A stretch of DNA of 42,891 bases from Clostridia bacterium (GCA_017397765.1 JAFQIB010000117.1:1-42891); one strand, 5' to 3'. Counted from the stretch's first letter, positions 25,887 to 34,574 are shown. Made by a program: numbers and translations. The notes: generated from the sequence alone by a model not told the origin.

Positions 25887-26216
25887 ATGAATGAGCAGGT
25901 AAAAGAATATATAGATAAATATCCAAATAGCATTATCGAAATGTACAATACTTTAAGAAAACTAATTTTTGATAGTGTTTCATCTGAACCACAAGAAACA
26001 ATGTGGGCTAAACTCCCAACCTATTATGTTGGGGAATCTTTTGTAAGGCTTATTCCTTTCAAAGACCATATTAATATTGAAGCGAAGGCTGTGTTGGCAA
26101 ATACGGAAATGTTATCAGGCTATAAATTAACGCCTAAAGGAATGTTGCAAATTTTCTTAAAACAAGATATTCCTGCTGATGTGTTGAGGAAGATATTTGT
26201 CGAAACATTAGGCTGA
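25887..26216 (+). CDS. DUF1801 domain protein, AT-rich and probably acquired
   Basis: A 109-residue protein of the DUF1801/YdhG group: an N-terminal helical part (YIDKYPNSIIEMYNTLRKLI), then ETMWAKLPTYYVGESFVRLIPFKDHINIEAK, a core pattern of this family, which folds like frataxin relatives. Function unknown; some relatives are linked to iron handling. Base composition is strikingly AT-rich and uses AGA, TTA and ATA codons, unlike every neighbour, so lateral transfer from a low-GC firmicute is likely. Weak ribosome site GAGGT 6 bases before the ATG. It has its own promoter and is followed by hairpins. Confidence 0.82.
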   Translation: MNEQVKEYIDKYPNSIIEMYNTLRKLIFDSVSSEPQETMWAKLPTYYVGESFVRLIPFKDHINIEAKAVLANTEMLSGYKLTPKGMLQIFLKQDIPADVLRKIFVETLG

Positions 26217-26270
26217 AAAATTCCAATTTGCCGAGCAGACGAAACTCTTTTTCCATCATTTCAAGAGGGT

Positions 26271-26300
26271 GCAATTATACGCACTGTACCAGTGCATTGC
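26271..26300. other. Nested inverted repeat after DUF1801 gene
   Basis: GCAAT (26271-26275) and GCACTG (26281-26286) pair with CAGTGC (26290-26295) and ATTGC (26296-26300) around a 3-base loop, with a 5-base bulge TATAC on one side. No T-tract. It may be an RNA structure or a protein-binding site at the edge of the acquired islet. Confidence 0.5.
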
Positions 26301-26324
26301 GTTTATACAGGTACATATAAGTAA

Positions 26325-26360
26325 ACGTGCATCCGGCATATCACCGGATGCACGTCTTTT
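26325..26360. terminator. Strong bidirectional terminator
   Basis: ACGTGCATCCGG (26325-26336) pairs with CCGGATGCACGT (26344-26355), then CTTTTC on the plus strand; on the minus strand it is followed by TTTACTT. It can end the DUF1801 transcript and also cysS. Confidence 0.88.
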
Positions 26361-26421
26361 CTTGTTGCTGGATAACTTGTTCCTTGACAGTTCTCCCTCC
26401 ATCAGACGCAGGATTTTTCTC

Positions 26422-27897
26422 TTATGCCCGGCTCCAGACAGCGCCGCTCTTGGAATCCTTGACCACAACACCCATGGCGGCCAGCTCGTCACGAATCCGG
26501 TCGGATTCCGCCCAGTTCTTGGCCTTGCGGGCTTCGTAGCGGGCCGTCAGCAGCGCATTCACCTTCGCCGTTTCTTCCTCGGAAGCGTCCGCAGGGCCAG
26601 CGATGGTATAAGCTTCGTCGCCGCCGGCGGTGGTGGTCGCCGTCGCAGCGGAAGCGCGCACCTTGGCGGCAGCCTCCAGCAGATTCAGGCTCAGCACCCG
26701 GTCAAAATCACCGATCAGGTACAGCTTCGTCGCGTCGTCAAGCTCTTTGGCCTTCAGCACATCATACACGCTGGTGATCGCCAGGGAGGTGTTCAGGTCG
26801 TTGGTCAGACCCTTGAGGAACTTCTCCTGATACTTCTTCGCCGCCTCCAGATCCGGCTGATGGGCTGCATCCGGCTTGACGGCCGCAACACGGTTGACCA
26901 GCTTCTGATAGGTGCCGGCTGCGTTGTCCAGGTTCTCCCAGGAAAACACCAGGTTCTGGCGGTAATGGCTCTGCAGGCAGAACAGACGGTAGGCCAGCGG
27001 ATCGTAGCCCTTCTCCTCCAGCAGGGAGACCGTCAGGAACTCACCCTTGGACTTGGACATCTTGCCGCCCGCCGTATTCAGATGATGGACATGGAACCAG
27101 TGGGTGCACCACTCATGGCCCAGATAGGCCTCGGACTGGGCGATCTCGTTGGTGTGATGCGGGAAGGCGTTGTCAATGCCGCCGCAGTGCAGATCCAGAT
27201 ACTCGCCCAGATGCTTCTTGGAGATGCAGGAGCACTCAATGTGCCAGCCGGGATAGCCCACGCCCCAGGGAGAATCCCACTTCAGCGCCTGATCCTCAAA
27301 CTTGGACTTGGTGAACCAGAGCACAAAGTCCGCCTTGTTGCGCTTGTTGTCGTCCGCCTCCACGTCGTCGCGGACGCCGACGGCCAGGTCTTCCTCGTCG
27401 TGGTCGTTGAAGACGTAATACTTCTCCAGCTTGGCGGTATCAAAATACACATTGCCGCCGGCCAGATAGGCATAGTCCTTCTCCAGCAGCTTTTCCACCA
27501 TCTCGATGTAGTCATCGATGCAGTTGGTGGCAGGCTCCACCACGTCCGGCGTCTTGATCTGCAGCTTGGCGCAGTCGGCAAAGAAGGCGTCGGTGTAGAA
27601 CTGAGCGATCTGCATGACCGTCTTGTTCTCGCGCTTGGCGCCCTTGAGCATCTTGTCTTCGCCCGTATCGGCGTCAGAAGCCAGATGGCCCACGTCCGTG
27701 ATGTTCATCACGCGCTTGACGTTGTAGCCCTCATAGCGCAGCGCCTTTTCCAGCACATCCTCCATGATGTAGGAGCGCAGGTTGCCGATATGAGCGAAAT
27801 GGTAAACCGTCGGGCCGCAGGTGTACATGCTCACATCCATACCAAAGCGGGGCTTGAACACTTCCTTACGGTGGGACAGAGAATTATACAGGAGCAT
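26422..27897 (-). CDS. cysS: Cysteinyl-tRNA synthetase
   Basis: A 491-residue class I aminoacyl-tRNA synthetase charging tRNA-Cys. It has the zinc/cysteine site MYTCGPTVYH (C27), the signature HIGN, GGIDNAFPHHTNEIAQSEA, GWHIECSCI and KMSKS. The start is placed at ATG 27897 (MLLYNSLSHRK), nine bases after AAAGG; the frame opens three codons earlier at an ATG that touches the ribosome site. A low-complexity Ala/Thr insertion (ASAATATTTAGGDEAYTIAG) lies near residue ~430, between the helical domain and the C-terminal DALR/mixed domain; this is unusual but does not break the frame. Its own promoter is at 27930-27958. Confidence 0.95.
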   Translation of the reverse strand: MLLYNSLSHRKEVFKPRFGMDVSMYTCGPTVYHFAHIGNLRSYIMEDVLEKALRYEGYNVKRVMNITDVGHLASDADTGEDKMLKGAKRENKTVMQIAQFYTDAFFADCAKLQIKTPDVVEPATNCIDDYIEMVEKLLEKDYAYLAGGNVYFDTAKLEKYYVFNDHDEEDLAVGVRDDVEADDNKRNKADFVLWFTKSKFEDQALKWDSPWGVGYPGWHIECSCISKKHLGEYLDLHCGGIDNAFPHHTNEIAQSEAYLGHEWCTHWFHVHHLNTAGGKMSKSKGEFLTVSLLEEKGYDPLAYRLFCLQSHYRQNLVFSWENLDNAAGTYQKLVNRVAAVKPDAAHQPDLEAAKKYQEKFLKGLTNDLNTSLAITSVYDVLKAKELDDATKLYLIGDFDRVLSLNLLEAAAKVRASAATATTTAGGDEAYTIAGPADASEEETAKVNALLTARYEARKAKNWAESDRIRDELAAMGVVVKDSKSGAVWSRA

Positions 27898-27913
27898 TTT
27901 GGTCATCCTTTCG

Positions 27914-27958
27914 GAATTGAAATCAATTCATCATACCACTTTTTGCCTTGCAAGTCAA
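27914..27958 (-). promoter_or_regulatory. cysS promoter with palindrome at the transcript start
   Basis: Minus strand: -35 TTGACT (27958-27953), 17-bp spacer, -10 TATGAT (27935-27930). Directly downstream, GAATTG-AAAT-CAATTC (27914-27929) covers the expected start site and is a candidate operator. No T-box leader is present, which is notable for a clostridial synthetase gene. Confidence 0.7.
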
Positions 27959-27963
27959 ACGAA

Positions 27964-30900
27964 TCAGCCATCGATCTTTTCCCGGGAAAACCGGAAGCCG
28001 TAGAAATCAAACTGACAGCCCGGCAAGAATACAAACGTCACCGTGCAAAGGCCCGGCAGCACATTGACCTCAAACTGCTGTTTCCCGCTCGCCGTCCCCT
28101 TGAACTGTGCCAGTGCCGTCACGGATTCGCCGTCTTCATTCTGGCAGCGCACCGTGATGGGATTCTCATCCAGGGGCGTACAGCCGTCGATGGTCAGCAT
28201 AACCGTCTCGGCATCGCCGAAGTCCATATTTTCATAGACCAGCGATACGTTGTTGCCGATGCCAAAGACGCCGTCCGCTCCCCTGGTGAAGCTGTCGCCG
28301 TATACAGCGTCTGCACCAAGGGCTTCCAGCGGCATCCAGGCACGGCTCTGCTTCGTGAAAACAAAGCCCTTCAGATGCACCTTCTCCGTCAGGGAGAAGC
28401 AGATCGTATGCACGCCCGTCAGCCGGACAGGCAGACGATAGGTCTCGGGCTGATATACATTCCAGCGGGAGGGCTTCTGATAAGGCAGCACAGCGATCAG
28501 CTGACCGCCCTCCTCCGGAATGCCGTCCCACATATGCAGCTCATGCAGATTGCCGTCCAGCGCAAAGATCGGCAGCTCCAGCTCATCCGAGCCGACAGGG
28601 CCGAAGTCCACATTGCGGAAGCCAACCATGCTGGCACCGTCCCTGGCAAAGGCAATGCCCTGCTCGTTGCCGTTGGAGATTTCGCCGCTATGCACGTCAT
28701 ACAGGCCTGCGCTGACAAAGCCGTAGGGATTCAGATTCGGCTGTCCCAGTCCCTCAATGACGATCTCCTGCTGGCTGATGATACGGGGATGCGGATAGCC
28801 GTTGTTGCAGCTGGCCCGCAGGAAGATCTCTCCGTCGCCGTGACCGGTCACGGTGATCAGATCGTCCGTCATGGTACAGGAAGCGCAGGGACTCTTGATG
28901 CCCTTCATGTTGGTAATCGCCAGGGCGATCTCCTGCTTTTCTGCCTCCTCCGGATACACCTTGATCCGGAAGGTCAGGGTCTGGACGTCCTTGGTGATCC
29001 GCTTGCCGCCGAGCGGGATCAGCTCGAGCTTGCGCACCGGCACATCATCAGGCATTTCTGCCGCTTTGCAGAGCGGGACATGGCGGGAAACACCGTTTTC
29101 CGTCTCGGCAGGCAGCACGGGAATTTCCAGCACCGCCGCCTCCTTGCCGGGAGACGTCACCTCGATGCGGATCGTCCCCTGCTCCGCTGCAGCGCCGATC
29201 ACCGCCAGCAGCTTGCCAGAGAAGAGACGGCGCGAGGAAGTCTGGTAACCTTCCCGATCCGTGGAATCGCCGTTGTCCAGGCCCATCAGCATGCTGTTAC
29301 CGCTTACGCTGACCTGCACGCGATCCACTGCATTGGGGACAGGATTTCCCTGCGCATCCGCCATGCCAATGGTCACAAAGGTCATGTCCTTGCCGGTGGC
29401 AAACAGCGCCTGATCCTCTGCCTGGAGCGTAATGACTGCGCTGTCGCCGGGCGTACGCTGTACGTCCTGGGCGATGATACAGCCGGAAGCATCATAGGCC
29501 ACTGCCTTGATCTCCCCCGGTGCATAGGGCACCTTCCAGCACGGACGGGACTTCTCCCACACAAGCCGCTCCACCTGCTGCCTGCCCAGGGATTCCCCGT
29601 TCAGGAACAGCTCCGCGCTGTCACCGTTGGTCATCACAGGCACGTCGATCAGCTGGCCGGGATTCCAATCCCAATGTACGCCGATATGCACCATCGGCGC
29701 CTTCGTCCACAGCGACTTGAACAGATACCAGAAATCCTTGGGAAACACCGCCGTATCCATCAGGCCGAAATAGCAGGAGCGGGTGTGATAGGGCGTAGGC
29801 TCGCCGACATAGTCAATGCCGCTCCAGAAATACTGACCCAGAGAATACGGGCAGTTCAGATCATCCACGATCATCTTCCGCAGATCCTTGGCGCCCCAGG
29901 AGGAGGAGCTGTTGCCCAGCGCGGAGCACTGGAGATCCTCATCGGACATGATGGACTGCTCAATGGGGAATTTATAAATGCCGCGGCTGGAGAACAGCGA
30001 ACCGGTCTCGCTGCCGTAGATCCGCCATTCGGGGTGGGCCGTATGGTGCTGCTCGTACAGCTTTTCGCCGTAGTTGTAGCCGACAGCTTCAATAAACTGC
30101 GCGCAATGCTGCGCACCAGCCCAGGGCATGTAGTTGCTGCCGATGGTGGTGACCGCATTGCCCTTGGGATCGTGCTGGCGGACATAGCGGCAGAGCATCT
30201 GCGTCACCTTACCGGCCTGCTCGGGGTTATTGTTGGTATCGCCGATCTCGTTGCCGATGGACCACATCAACAGCGAGGGATGATTCCTGTCCCTGCGCAC
30301 CCAGGCAGCCACGTCCTCCGCTGCATCCGCATCAAAGAATCGGGCGTAATCGTAGGTCGTTTTGGGATGCTGCCACATGTCAAAGGCTTCGTCCACCACC
30401 AGGATACCGAGCTCGTCGCACAGATCCATGATCTGCCGGGCGGGCGGATTGTGGCTGGTGCGCAGGCTGTTGACGCCCATCTCCTTCATAGCCAGCAGCT
30501 GACGGCGGGCAGCCTTCTCGTGGAAGGCACTGCCCAAACAGCCCAGATCATGATGCAGGCACACGCCGTGAAGCTTGATGTGCTTTCCGTTGAGGAACAT
30601 GCCCCGGTCCGTCGTCAGTTCGATCGTCCGGAAGCCCACGTTTTCACAGATTACCTGATCGCCGCAAGCCGTGGTCAGCGTATAGCAGAAGGGATCATCA
30701 ACAGACCACAGATGCGGCGCATCCACACGGAAAACGGCGCATGCATGATCTCCGTTCACCTCGGCAGCCGCACAAATCGTCAGTCCGCAGCCGTCCGTCA
30801 GCGTATGGGTGATCTGCGGCTGCTCGCCGGTGCCAGTCAGCTCCGTCTCCACAATCAGCGTCCACTGACCGTCCTGACAGGCGGTGGTCACATAGGTGCC

Positions 30901-31356
30901 GTCCGGCGCAATATGACGCAGCGGCAGCACCTGCAGCGTGACGTCCCGATAAATACCTGCGCCGGAATACCAGCGGCTGTTGGGGCTGCGGTGGCGGACA
31001 TGAACATGGATCACATTCTCCCCCGCCTGCAGCCGACCGGTCAGATCTGCATCAAAGCAGGTATAGCCGTAATGATGCGTGCAGACAATATCCCCGTTGA
31101 GCAGCACATCACAATCCATGTAAACGCCGTCAAAGCGCAGCAGCACGGCCTTGTCCAGCCAGGCCTGCGGTACATCAAGCACCCGGCGGTACCAGCCGTC
31201 GGCATTTTCATACAGATCATTTTCCTGCCCGATGAGGAAATCATGAGGAATGTCCACCGCCTGCCAGACTGCAGACTGTGTATCTGCCAGCCCGGATCCA
31301 TTCTTCAGCTTGGTAAATTCCCATCCATCATTGAAAAGGCGTTCCATATCGGTCAT
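27964..31356 (-). CDS. Large glycoside hydrolase family 2 (beta-galactosidase-like) enzyme
   Basis: A 1130-residue GH2 enzyme: jelly-roll sugar-binding domain (1-~145, with RWYSGAGIYRDVTL), immunoglobulin-like domain (~150-245), TIM barrel (~250-580) with acid/base E370 (WSIGNEIG) and nucleophile E450 (YGSETGS), then a DUF4982-like domain, further Ig-like domains, and a C-terminal carbohydrate-binding-like domain (~850-1130). No signal peptide, so cytoplasmic. The architecture fits beta-galactosidase or beta-glucuronidase/galacturonidase-like members; the substrate is unknown. Two starts compete: ATG 31356 is only 4 bases from AAGG, while ATG 31347 (MERLFNDGWEF) is 13 bases away and gives the usual GH2 N-terminus. 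No transporter genes adjoin. With GH39 it suggests plant-glycan use. Confidence 0.9.
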   Translation of the reverse strand: MTDMERLFNDGWEFTKLKNGSGLADTQSAVWQAVDIPHDFLIGQENDLYENADGWYRRVLDVPQAWLDKAVLLRFDGVYMDCDVLLNGDIVCTHHYGYTCFDADLTGRLQAGENVIHVHVRHRSPNSRWYSGAGIYRDVTLQVLPLRHIAPDGTYVTTACQDGQWTLIVETELTGTGEQPQITHTLTDGCGLTICAAAEVNGDHACAVFRVDAPHLWSVDDPFCYTLTTACGDQVICENVGFRTIELTTDRGMFLNGKHIKLHGVCLHHDLGCLGSAFHEKAARRQLLAMKEMGVNSLRTSHNPPARQIMDLCDELGILVVDEAFDMWQHPKTTYDYARFFDADAAEDVAAWVRRDRNHPSLLMWSIGNEIGDTNNNPEQAGKVTQMLCRYVRQHDPKGNAVTTIGSNYMPWAGAQHCAQFIEAVGYNYGEKLYEQHHTAHPEWRIYGSETGSLFSSRGIYKFPIEQSIMSDEDLQCSALGNSSSSWGAKDLRKMIVDDLNCPYSLGQYFWSGIDYVGEPTPYHTRSCYFGLMDTAVFPKDFWYLFKSLWTKAPMVHIGVHWDWNPGQLIDVPVMTNGDSAELFLNGESLGRQQVERLVWEKSRPCWKVPYAPGEIKAVAYDASGCIIAQDVQRTPGDSAVITLQAEDQALFATGKDMTFVTIGMADAQGNPVPNAVDRVQVSVSGNSMLMGLDNGDSTDREGYQTSSRRLFSGKLLAVIGAAAEQGTIRIEVTSPGKEAAVLEIPVLPAETENGVSRHVPLCKAAEMPDDVPVRKLELIPLGGKRITKDVQTLTFRIKVYPEEAEKQEIALAITNMKGIKSPCASCTMTDDLITVTGHGDGEIFLRASCNNGYPHPRIISQQEIVIEGLGQPNLNPYGFVSAGLYDVHSGEISNGNEQGIAFARDGASMVGFRNVDFGPVGSDELELPIFALDGNLHELHMWDGIPEEGGQLIAVLPYQKPSRWNVYQPETYRLPVRLTGVHTICFSLTEKVHLKGFVFTKQSRAWMPLEALGADAVYGDSFTRGADGVFGIGNNVSLVYENMDFGDAETVMLTIDGCTPLDENPITVRCQNEDGESVTALAQFKGTASGKQQFEVNVLPGLCTVTFVFLPGCQFDFYGFRFSREKIDG

Positions 31357-31522
31357 CCATCCTTCTGACTGTGAATCTTTGGATTTCGTAACTATTTAAT
31401 TATTCGTGGAGGCGAAGCGGATTCCTGCCTGAAGTTGCCGGATCGGCCATAAACCAGATTGTATATTTTCTGTTCCGGTTCCCCGGAGGTTCATTTCCAG
31501 ACCGGCGGTCGGTTTATTCCGT

Positions 31523-31551
31523 TTGACAAGCGGGCATTCTCGGGGTACAAT
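31523..31551 (+). promoter_or_regulatory. Promoter of the beta-CASP MBL gene
   Basis: -35 TTGACA (31523-31528), 17-bp spacer, -10 TACAAT (31546-31551). The rest of 31357-31522 shows no gene and no clear promoter for the GH2 gene. Confidence 0.82.
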
Positions 31552-31596
31552 AACGCTATACAAAAGAACAGAAAATCATGGAAGGAGCAAATCAGG

Positions 31597-33207
31597 ATGA
31601 AGCTGACTTTTCTGGGCGCCAATCACGAGGTGACCGGCAGCCGAACGCTGATCGAATGGAAGCAAGGCCGCTACGCACTGGTGGACTGCGGCATGGAGCA
31701 GGGGCAGAACGAGTATGAGAATGCCGAAATGCCTGTCAGCGCCAAGCAGATCGAATATGTGTTTATTACCCATGCCCATATCGATCACACCGGCATGCTG
31801 CCCAAGCTCTGGCACGACGGCTTCCGCGGGAAGGTCTACGCCACCCGCGCCACCTGCAATCTCTGCAGCATCATGCTGGCGGACAGCGCCCATATCCAGG
31901 AATCCGACGCAGAATACCAGACCAAGAAGAACAAGCGCAAGGGTCTGCCTGCGGTAGAGCCTGCCTATACCATTCAGGACGTCAACGAGCTGATGAACAA
32001 TTTCCGCCCCTGCGGATATCATGAGCCTGTGCGCGTAGATGATGGGCTGGTCGTCTCCTTCAGCGACTGCGGCCATCTGATGGGCAGCGCAGCCGTTCAG
32101 CTCTGGCTGACCGATTGCGGCGAGACGAAAAAGATCGTGTTCTCCGGCGACGTCGGCAATCTGAATCAGCCCATCCTCAATGATCCCCAGCTGATCCGGG
32201 AAGCGGATTATGTGGTGGTCGAATCCACCTACGGCGACCGTCTGCATGAGAACCGCGTCGATCCTACGCCTGCGATGGTGGACATCATCCAGCGCACGCT
32301 GGACCGCGGCGGCAATGTGATCATCCCCTCCTTTGCCGTGGGCCGCACGCAGGAAATGCTCTATATCATCCGCGATATCAAGATGCGCAATCTGGTGCAC
32401 GGGCACGACGGCTTCCCGGTCTATGTGGACAGCCCGCTGGCCAACGAGGCAACCGCGGTCTTCCTGCAGTGCGATACGGAATGTCTTGATCCCGCCGCGC
32501 AAGCCGTCATGGCACAGGGCGTGAATCCGATCTCCTTCCCCGAGCTGGAAACAGTGGTCACTGCAGACGAATCCAAGGCGCTGAACGCCTCCAAGATCCC
32601 CGGCGTGATCATTTCCGCCAGCGGCATGTGCGATGCGGGCCGCGTCCGTCACCATCTCAAGCACAACCTGTGGCGCGAGGAATGCACGGTGCTGTTCGTG
32701 GGCTATCAGGCCAACGGCACGCTGGGCCGCCAGCTGCAGGAGGGCGCGAAGGAGGTCAAGGTGCTGGGCGAAGAGATCACCGTGCGGGCGGAGATCGCCA
32801 CGCTGCAGGGCGTCAGCGGCCATGCGGACAAGAACGGTCTGCTGCGCTGGCTGGACGGCTTCACGTCCAAGCCCCGCATCTTCGTCAATCATGGCGAGCA
32901 TGACCAGTCCATGGCTTTCGTAGAAACCTGCAAAGCCCGCTACGGCGTGCAGGTGGACTGTCCCTACTCCGGCAGCGAGTTTGACATGCTTGCCGATGAT
33001 TGGACGCATGTGGCACAGGGCGTGAAGTTCCGCAAGAAGACCGCCCAGTCCGCCGGTCAGAGCGCGCAGCAGCAGGCTTACAACGCCCTGCTGAACGCTG
33101 TCCAGCAGCTGGAGAGCGCAGCAAAGACCACCCGCGGCTTTGCCAACAACGAGCTCAAACGCCTGACCGATGCGGTCAAACGCATTATCAACGATATCAA
33201 AAAATAA
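31597..33207 (+). CDS. MBL-fold beta-CASP RNA-processing exonuclease-like protein
   Basis: A 536-residue protein of the YSH1/CPSF-73-like bacterial group. The MBL core has HAHIDH (H59, H61, D63, H64), CGHLMGSAA and FSGDVGN; the beta-CASP insert carries IPSFAVGRTQEML and ISASGMCDAGRVRHHL; the C-terminal MBL part has VSGHADKNGL and FVNHGEHD. These are the motifs of metal-dependent RNases, so it probably cuts or trims RNA, though some bacterial members are uncharacterised. A helical, Gln/Ala-rich extension (about 470-536) is unusual. ATG 31597 with GAAGGAG upstream starts MKLTFLGANHEVTGS; the frame is open further upstream but crosses the promoter. The downstream hydrolase follows after 15 bases. 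Confidence 0.88.
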   Translation: MKLTFLGANHEVTGSRTLIEWKQGRYALVDCGMEQGQNEYENAEMPVSAKQIEYVFITHAHIDHTGMLPKLWHDGFRGKVYATRATCNLCSIMLADSAHIQESDAEYQTKKNKRKGLPAVEPAYTIQDVNELMNNFRPCGYHEPVRVDDGLVVSFSDCGHLMGSAAVQLWLTDCGETKKIVFSGDVGNLNQPILNDPQLIREADYVVVESTYGDRLHENRVDPTPAMVDIIQRTLDRGGNVIIPSFAVGRTQEMLYIIRDIKMRNLVHGHDGFPVYVDSPLANEATAVFLQCDTECLDPAAQAVMAQGVNPISFPELETVVTADESKALNASKIPGVIISASGMCDAGRVRHHLKHNLWREECTVLFVGYQANGTLGRQLQEGAKEVKVLGEEITVRAEIATLQGVSGHADKNGLLRWLDGFTSKPRIFVNHGEHDQSMAFVETCKARYGVQVDCPYSGSEFDMLADDWTHVAQGVKFRKKTAQSAGQSAQQQAYNALLNAVQQLESAAKTTRGFANNELKRLTDAVKRIINDIKK

Positions 33208-33222
33208 CCGGGAGGCCCTTTC

Positions 33223-33939
33223 ATGCGACCCATAATCGGTCTGACACATTCCATCCAGTCGGATGAAAAAAAGCTGATGATGCCCCTTTCCTATGCCAAT
33301 TCCATTCAGGCTGCCGGCGGCGTACCCGTGCTGCTGCCCATCACCAGGGATGCGGAGGTCATCGCCGCTTATGCCGGTATGGTGGACGGCGTGCTGTTCT
33401 CCGGCGGCGAAGATGTTGACCCTCAGTTTTACGGCGAAGATCAGCTCTGGGCCTGCGGCGATGTGCTGCCGTTCCGAGATGATTTTGAATTGCTTCTCCT
33501 TCGCGAGCTGCTGGCGAAGCATCCCGAAAAGCCGGTCCTCGGCGTCTGCCGGGGCGAGCAGGTGCTCAATGTGGCGCTGGGCGGTACACTCTATCAGGAT
33601 CTGAAATCCCAGCTGCCCGGCTGCCTTGCCCACCAGCAGCATCAGATCGCCCCCTACACCTCCCATCGCATCAGCATCGAAGCCGGCTCGAAGCTGCATG
33701 CGATCTACGGCGATACGACAATTGCCGTGAACTCCTTCCATCATCAGGCCGTGAAGGAGATCGCCCCCTGTCTCCAGGTGACCGCCCGCAGTGCGGATGG
33801 CGTGATCGAAGGCTTTGAGAAGCCGGATCATCCCTACTACATCGGCGTCCAGTGGCATCCGGAACGGCTCGTAGAGCGCGAAGAAAACGCCGTGCAATGG
33901 CAGCTGTTCCGCTCCTTCGTCAACGCCTGCCGCAAGTAA
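33223..33939 (+). CDS. Class I glutamine-amidotransferase-like hydrolase (peptidase C26)
   Basis: A 238-residue protein of the gamma-glutamyl-GABA hydrolase/PuuD group. The nucleophile is C109 in LGVCRGEQVLNVALGG, and the His-Glu pair is in IGVQWHPER near residue 212. SGGEDVDPQFY is the family's substrate-side motif. It hydrolyses gamma-glutamyl amides such as gamma-glutamyl-GABA or other gamma-glutamyl amines. It lies 15 bases after the MBL gene with GGGAGG as ribosome site, so it is the second gene of that operon, but no functional link is known. Confidence 0.9.
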   Translation: MRPIIGLTHSIQSDEKKLMMPLSYANSIQAAGGVPVLLPITRDAEVIAAYAGMVDGVLFSGGEDVDPQFYGEDQLWACGDVLPFRDDFELLLLRELLAKHPEKPVLGVCRGEQVLNVALGGTLYQDLKSQLPGCLAHQQHQIAPYTSHRISIEAGSKLHAIYGDTTIAVNSFHHQAVKEIAPCLQVTARSADGVIEGFEKPDHPYYIGVQWHPERLVEREENAVQWQLFRSFVNACRK

Positions 33940-33948
33940 ACACAAAAC

Positions 33949-33980
33949 AGCAGCATCCACACCGGGCGCTGCTTTTTTTT
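33949..33980 (+). terminator. Terminator of the beta-CASP/C26 operon
   Basis: AGCAGC (33949-33954) pairs with GCTGCT (33968-33973), then a run of eight T's. The T-run touches the stop codon of the convergent DUF2441 gene. Confidence 0.82.
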
Positions 33981-34530
33981 ATTTCGCCAGATTGGCGTTG
34001 ATCTCCTCCACCACGCGGACAACCTCAATATCACCGTCCGCAAGCATCTCCCAAATGTATTCGTCATCCTCATTGGGCAGGTTCTGCCAGTAATGGTCGG
34101 CCTTGGCCAGGTTATGCGCTTTGTCCGGCGTGCCGTCAAAGCAGTTGCAGGCGTTCCCCACAAAGACGCGCCCAGTGATCTTCAGCTCAACGATCGCATA
34201 GGTCGGCCGTCCGATCTGAGCGAAGAACTCGCCCCAGCGCCGGGATTCCTCCAGCTCCCGGCTGACGTACAGGCAGGCCATCCGGGACGGATATTCGGGG
34301 TATCTTGCCTGCCGCACTTCCTCCATTGCAAGCTCGCGAAGCGCCACATCCAGATGGTGCTCCAGCGGCAGTTCGTACTTCTCCGGATATGCGTACACAT
34401 CCGCCGCCGTGTCCGCCAGCGCCATAACTCTGTCATATACACCGCTGTGATGGGATGCATCAAAGATGATATGCTGACCGACTTTCATCGGCCGGTCTGT
34501 GACCACATGATATGCTGTGATCGGTTCCAT
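33979..34530 (-). CDS. DUF2441 domain protein
   Basis: A 183-residue protein that matches the DUF2441 pattern: an N-terminal YHVVTDRPMKVGQHIIFD, then HHSGVYDRVM, a central LEHHLDVALRELAMEEVRQARYP, PSRMACLYVSRELEE and a C-terminal VFVGNACNCFDGT and AKADHYW. Function unknown. The Tyr-His at the start and conserved His and Glu residues are reminiscent of ADP-ribosyltransferase-like folds, but I cannot prove that. ATG 34530 follows GGAGGAAAAC; the longer frame runs into the preceding hairpin. It lies behind the ATP-grasp gene but a terminator stands between them. Confidence 0.78.
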   Translation of the reverse strand: MEPITAYHVVTDRPMKVGQHIIFDASHHSGVYDRVMALADTAADVYAYPEKYELPLEHHLDVALRELAMEEVRQARYPEYPSRMACLYVSRELEESRRWGEFFAQIGRPTYAIVELKITGRVFVGNACNCFDGTPDKAHNLAKADHYWQNLPNEDDEYIWEMLADGDIEVVRVVEEINANLAK

Positions 34531-34545
34531 GTTTTCCTCCATACA

Positions 34546-34569
34546 AGAAAGGAGGGACAGCGTCCCCCC
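34546..34569 (-). terminator. Terminator between ATP-grasp and DUF2441 genes
   Basis: On the minus strand GGGGGGAC (34569-34562) pairs with GTCCCTCC (34558-34551, one G-U pair) over a 3-base loop, followed by TTTCTTG. It would reduce or stop transcription into DUF2441. Confidence 0.75.
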
Positions 34570-34574
34570 TTGGT

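Noticed and set aside
26269-31368. A very long plus-strand open frame (about 1,699 codons) opposite cysS and the GH2 gene
   Set aside because: It is the antisense shadow of two well-recognised genes, has no ribosome site, shows no domain, and is open only because of the codon bias of the real genes.
31576-33960. A 794-codon minus-strand frame opposite the beta-CASP and C26 genes
   Set aside because: Shadow frame; the plus-strand genes carry complete active sites, promoter and terminator.
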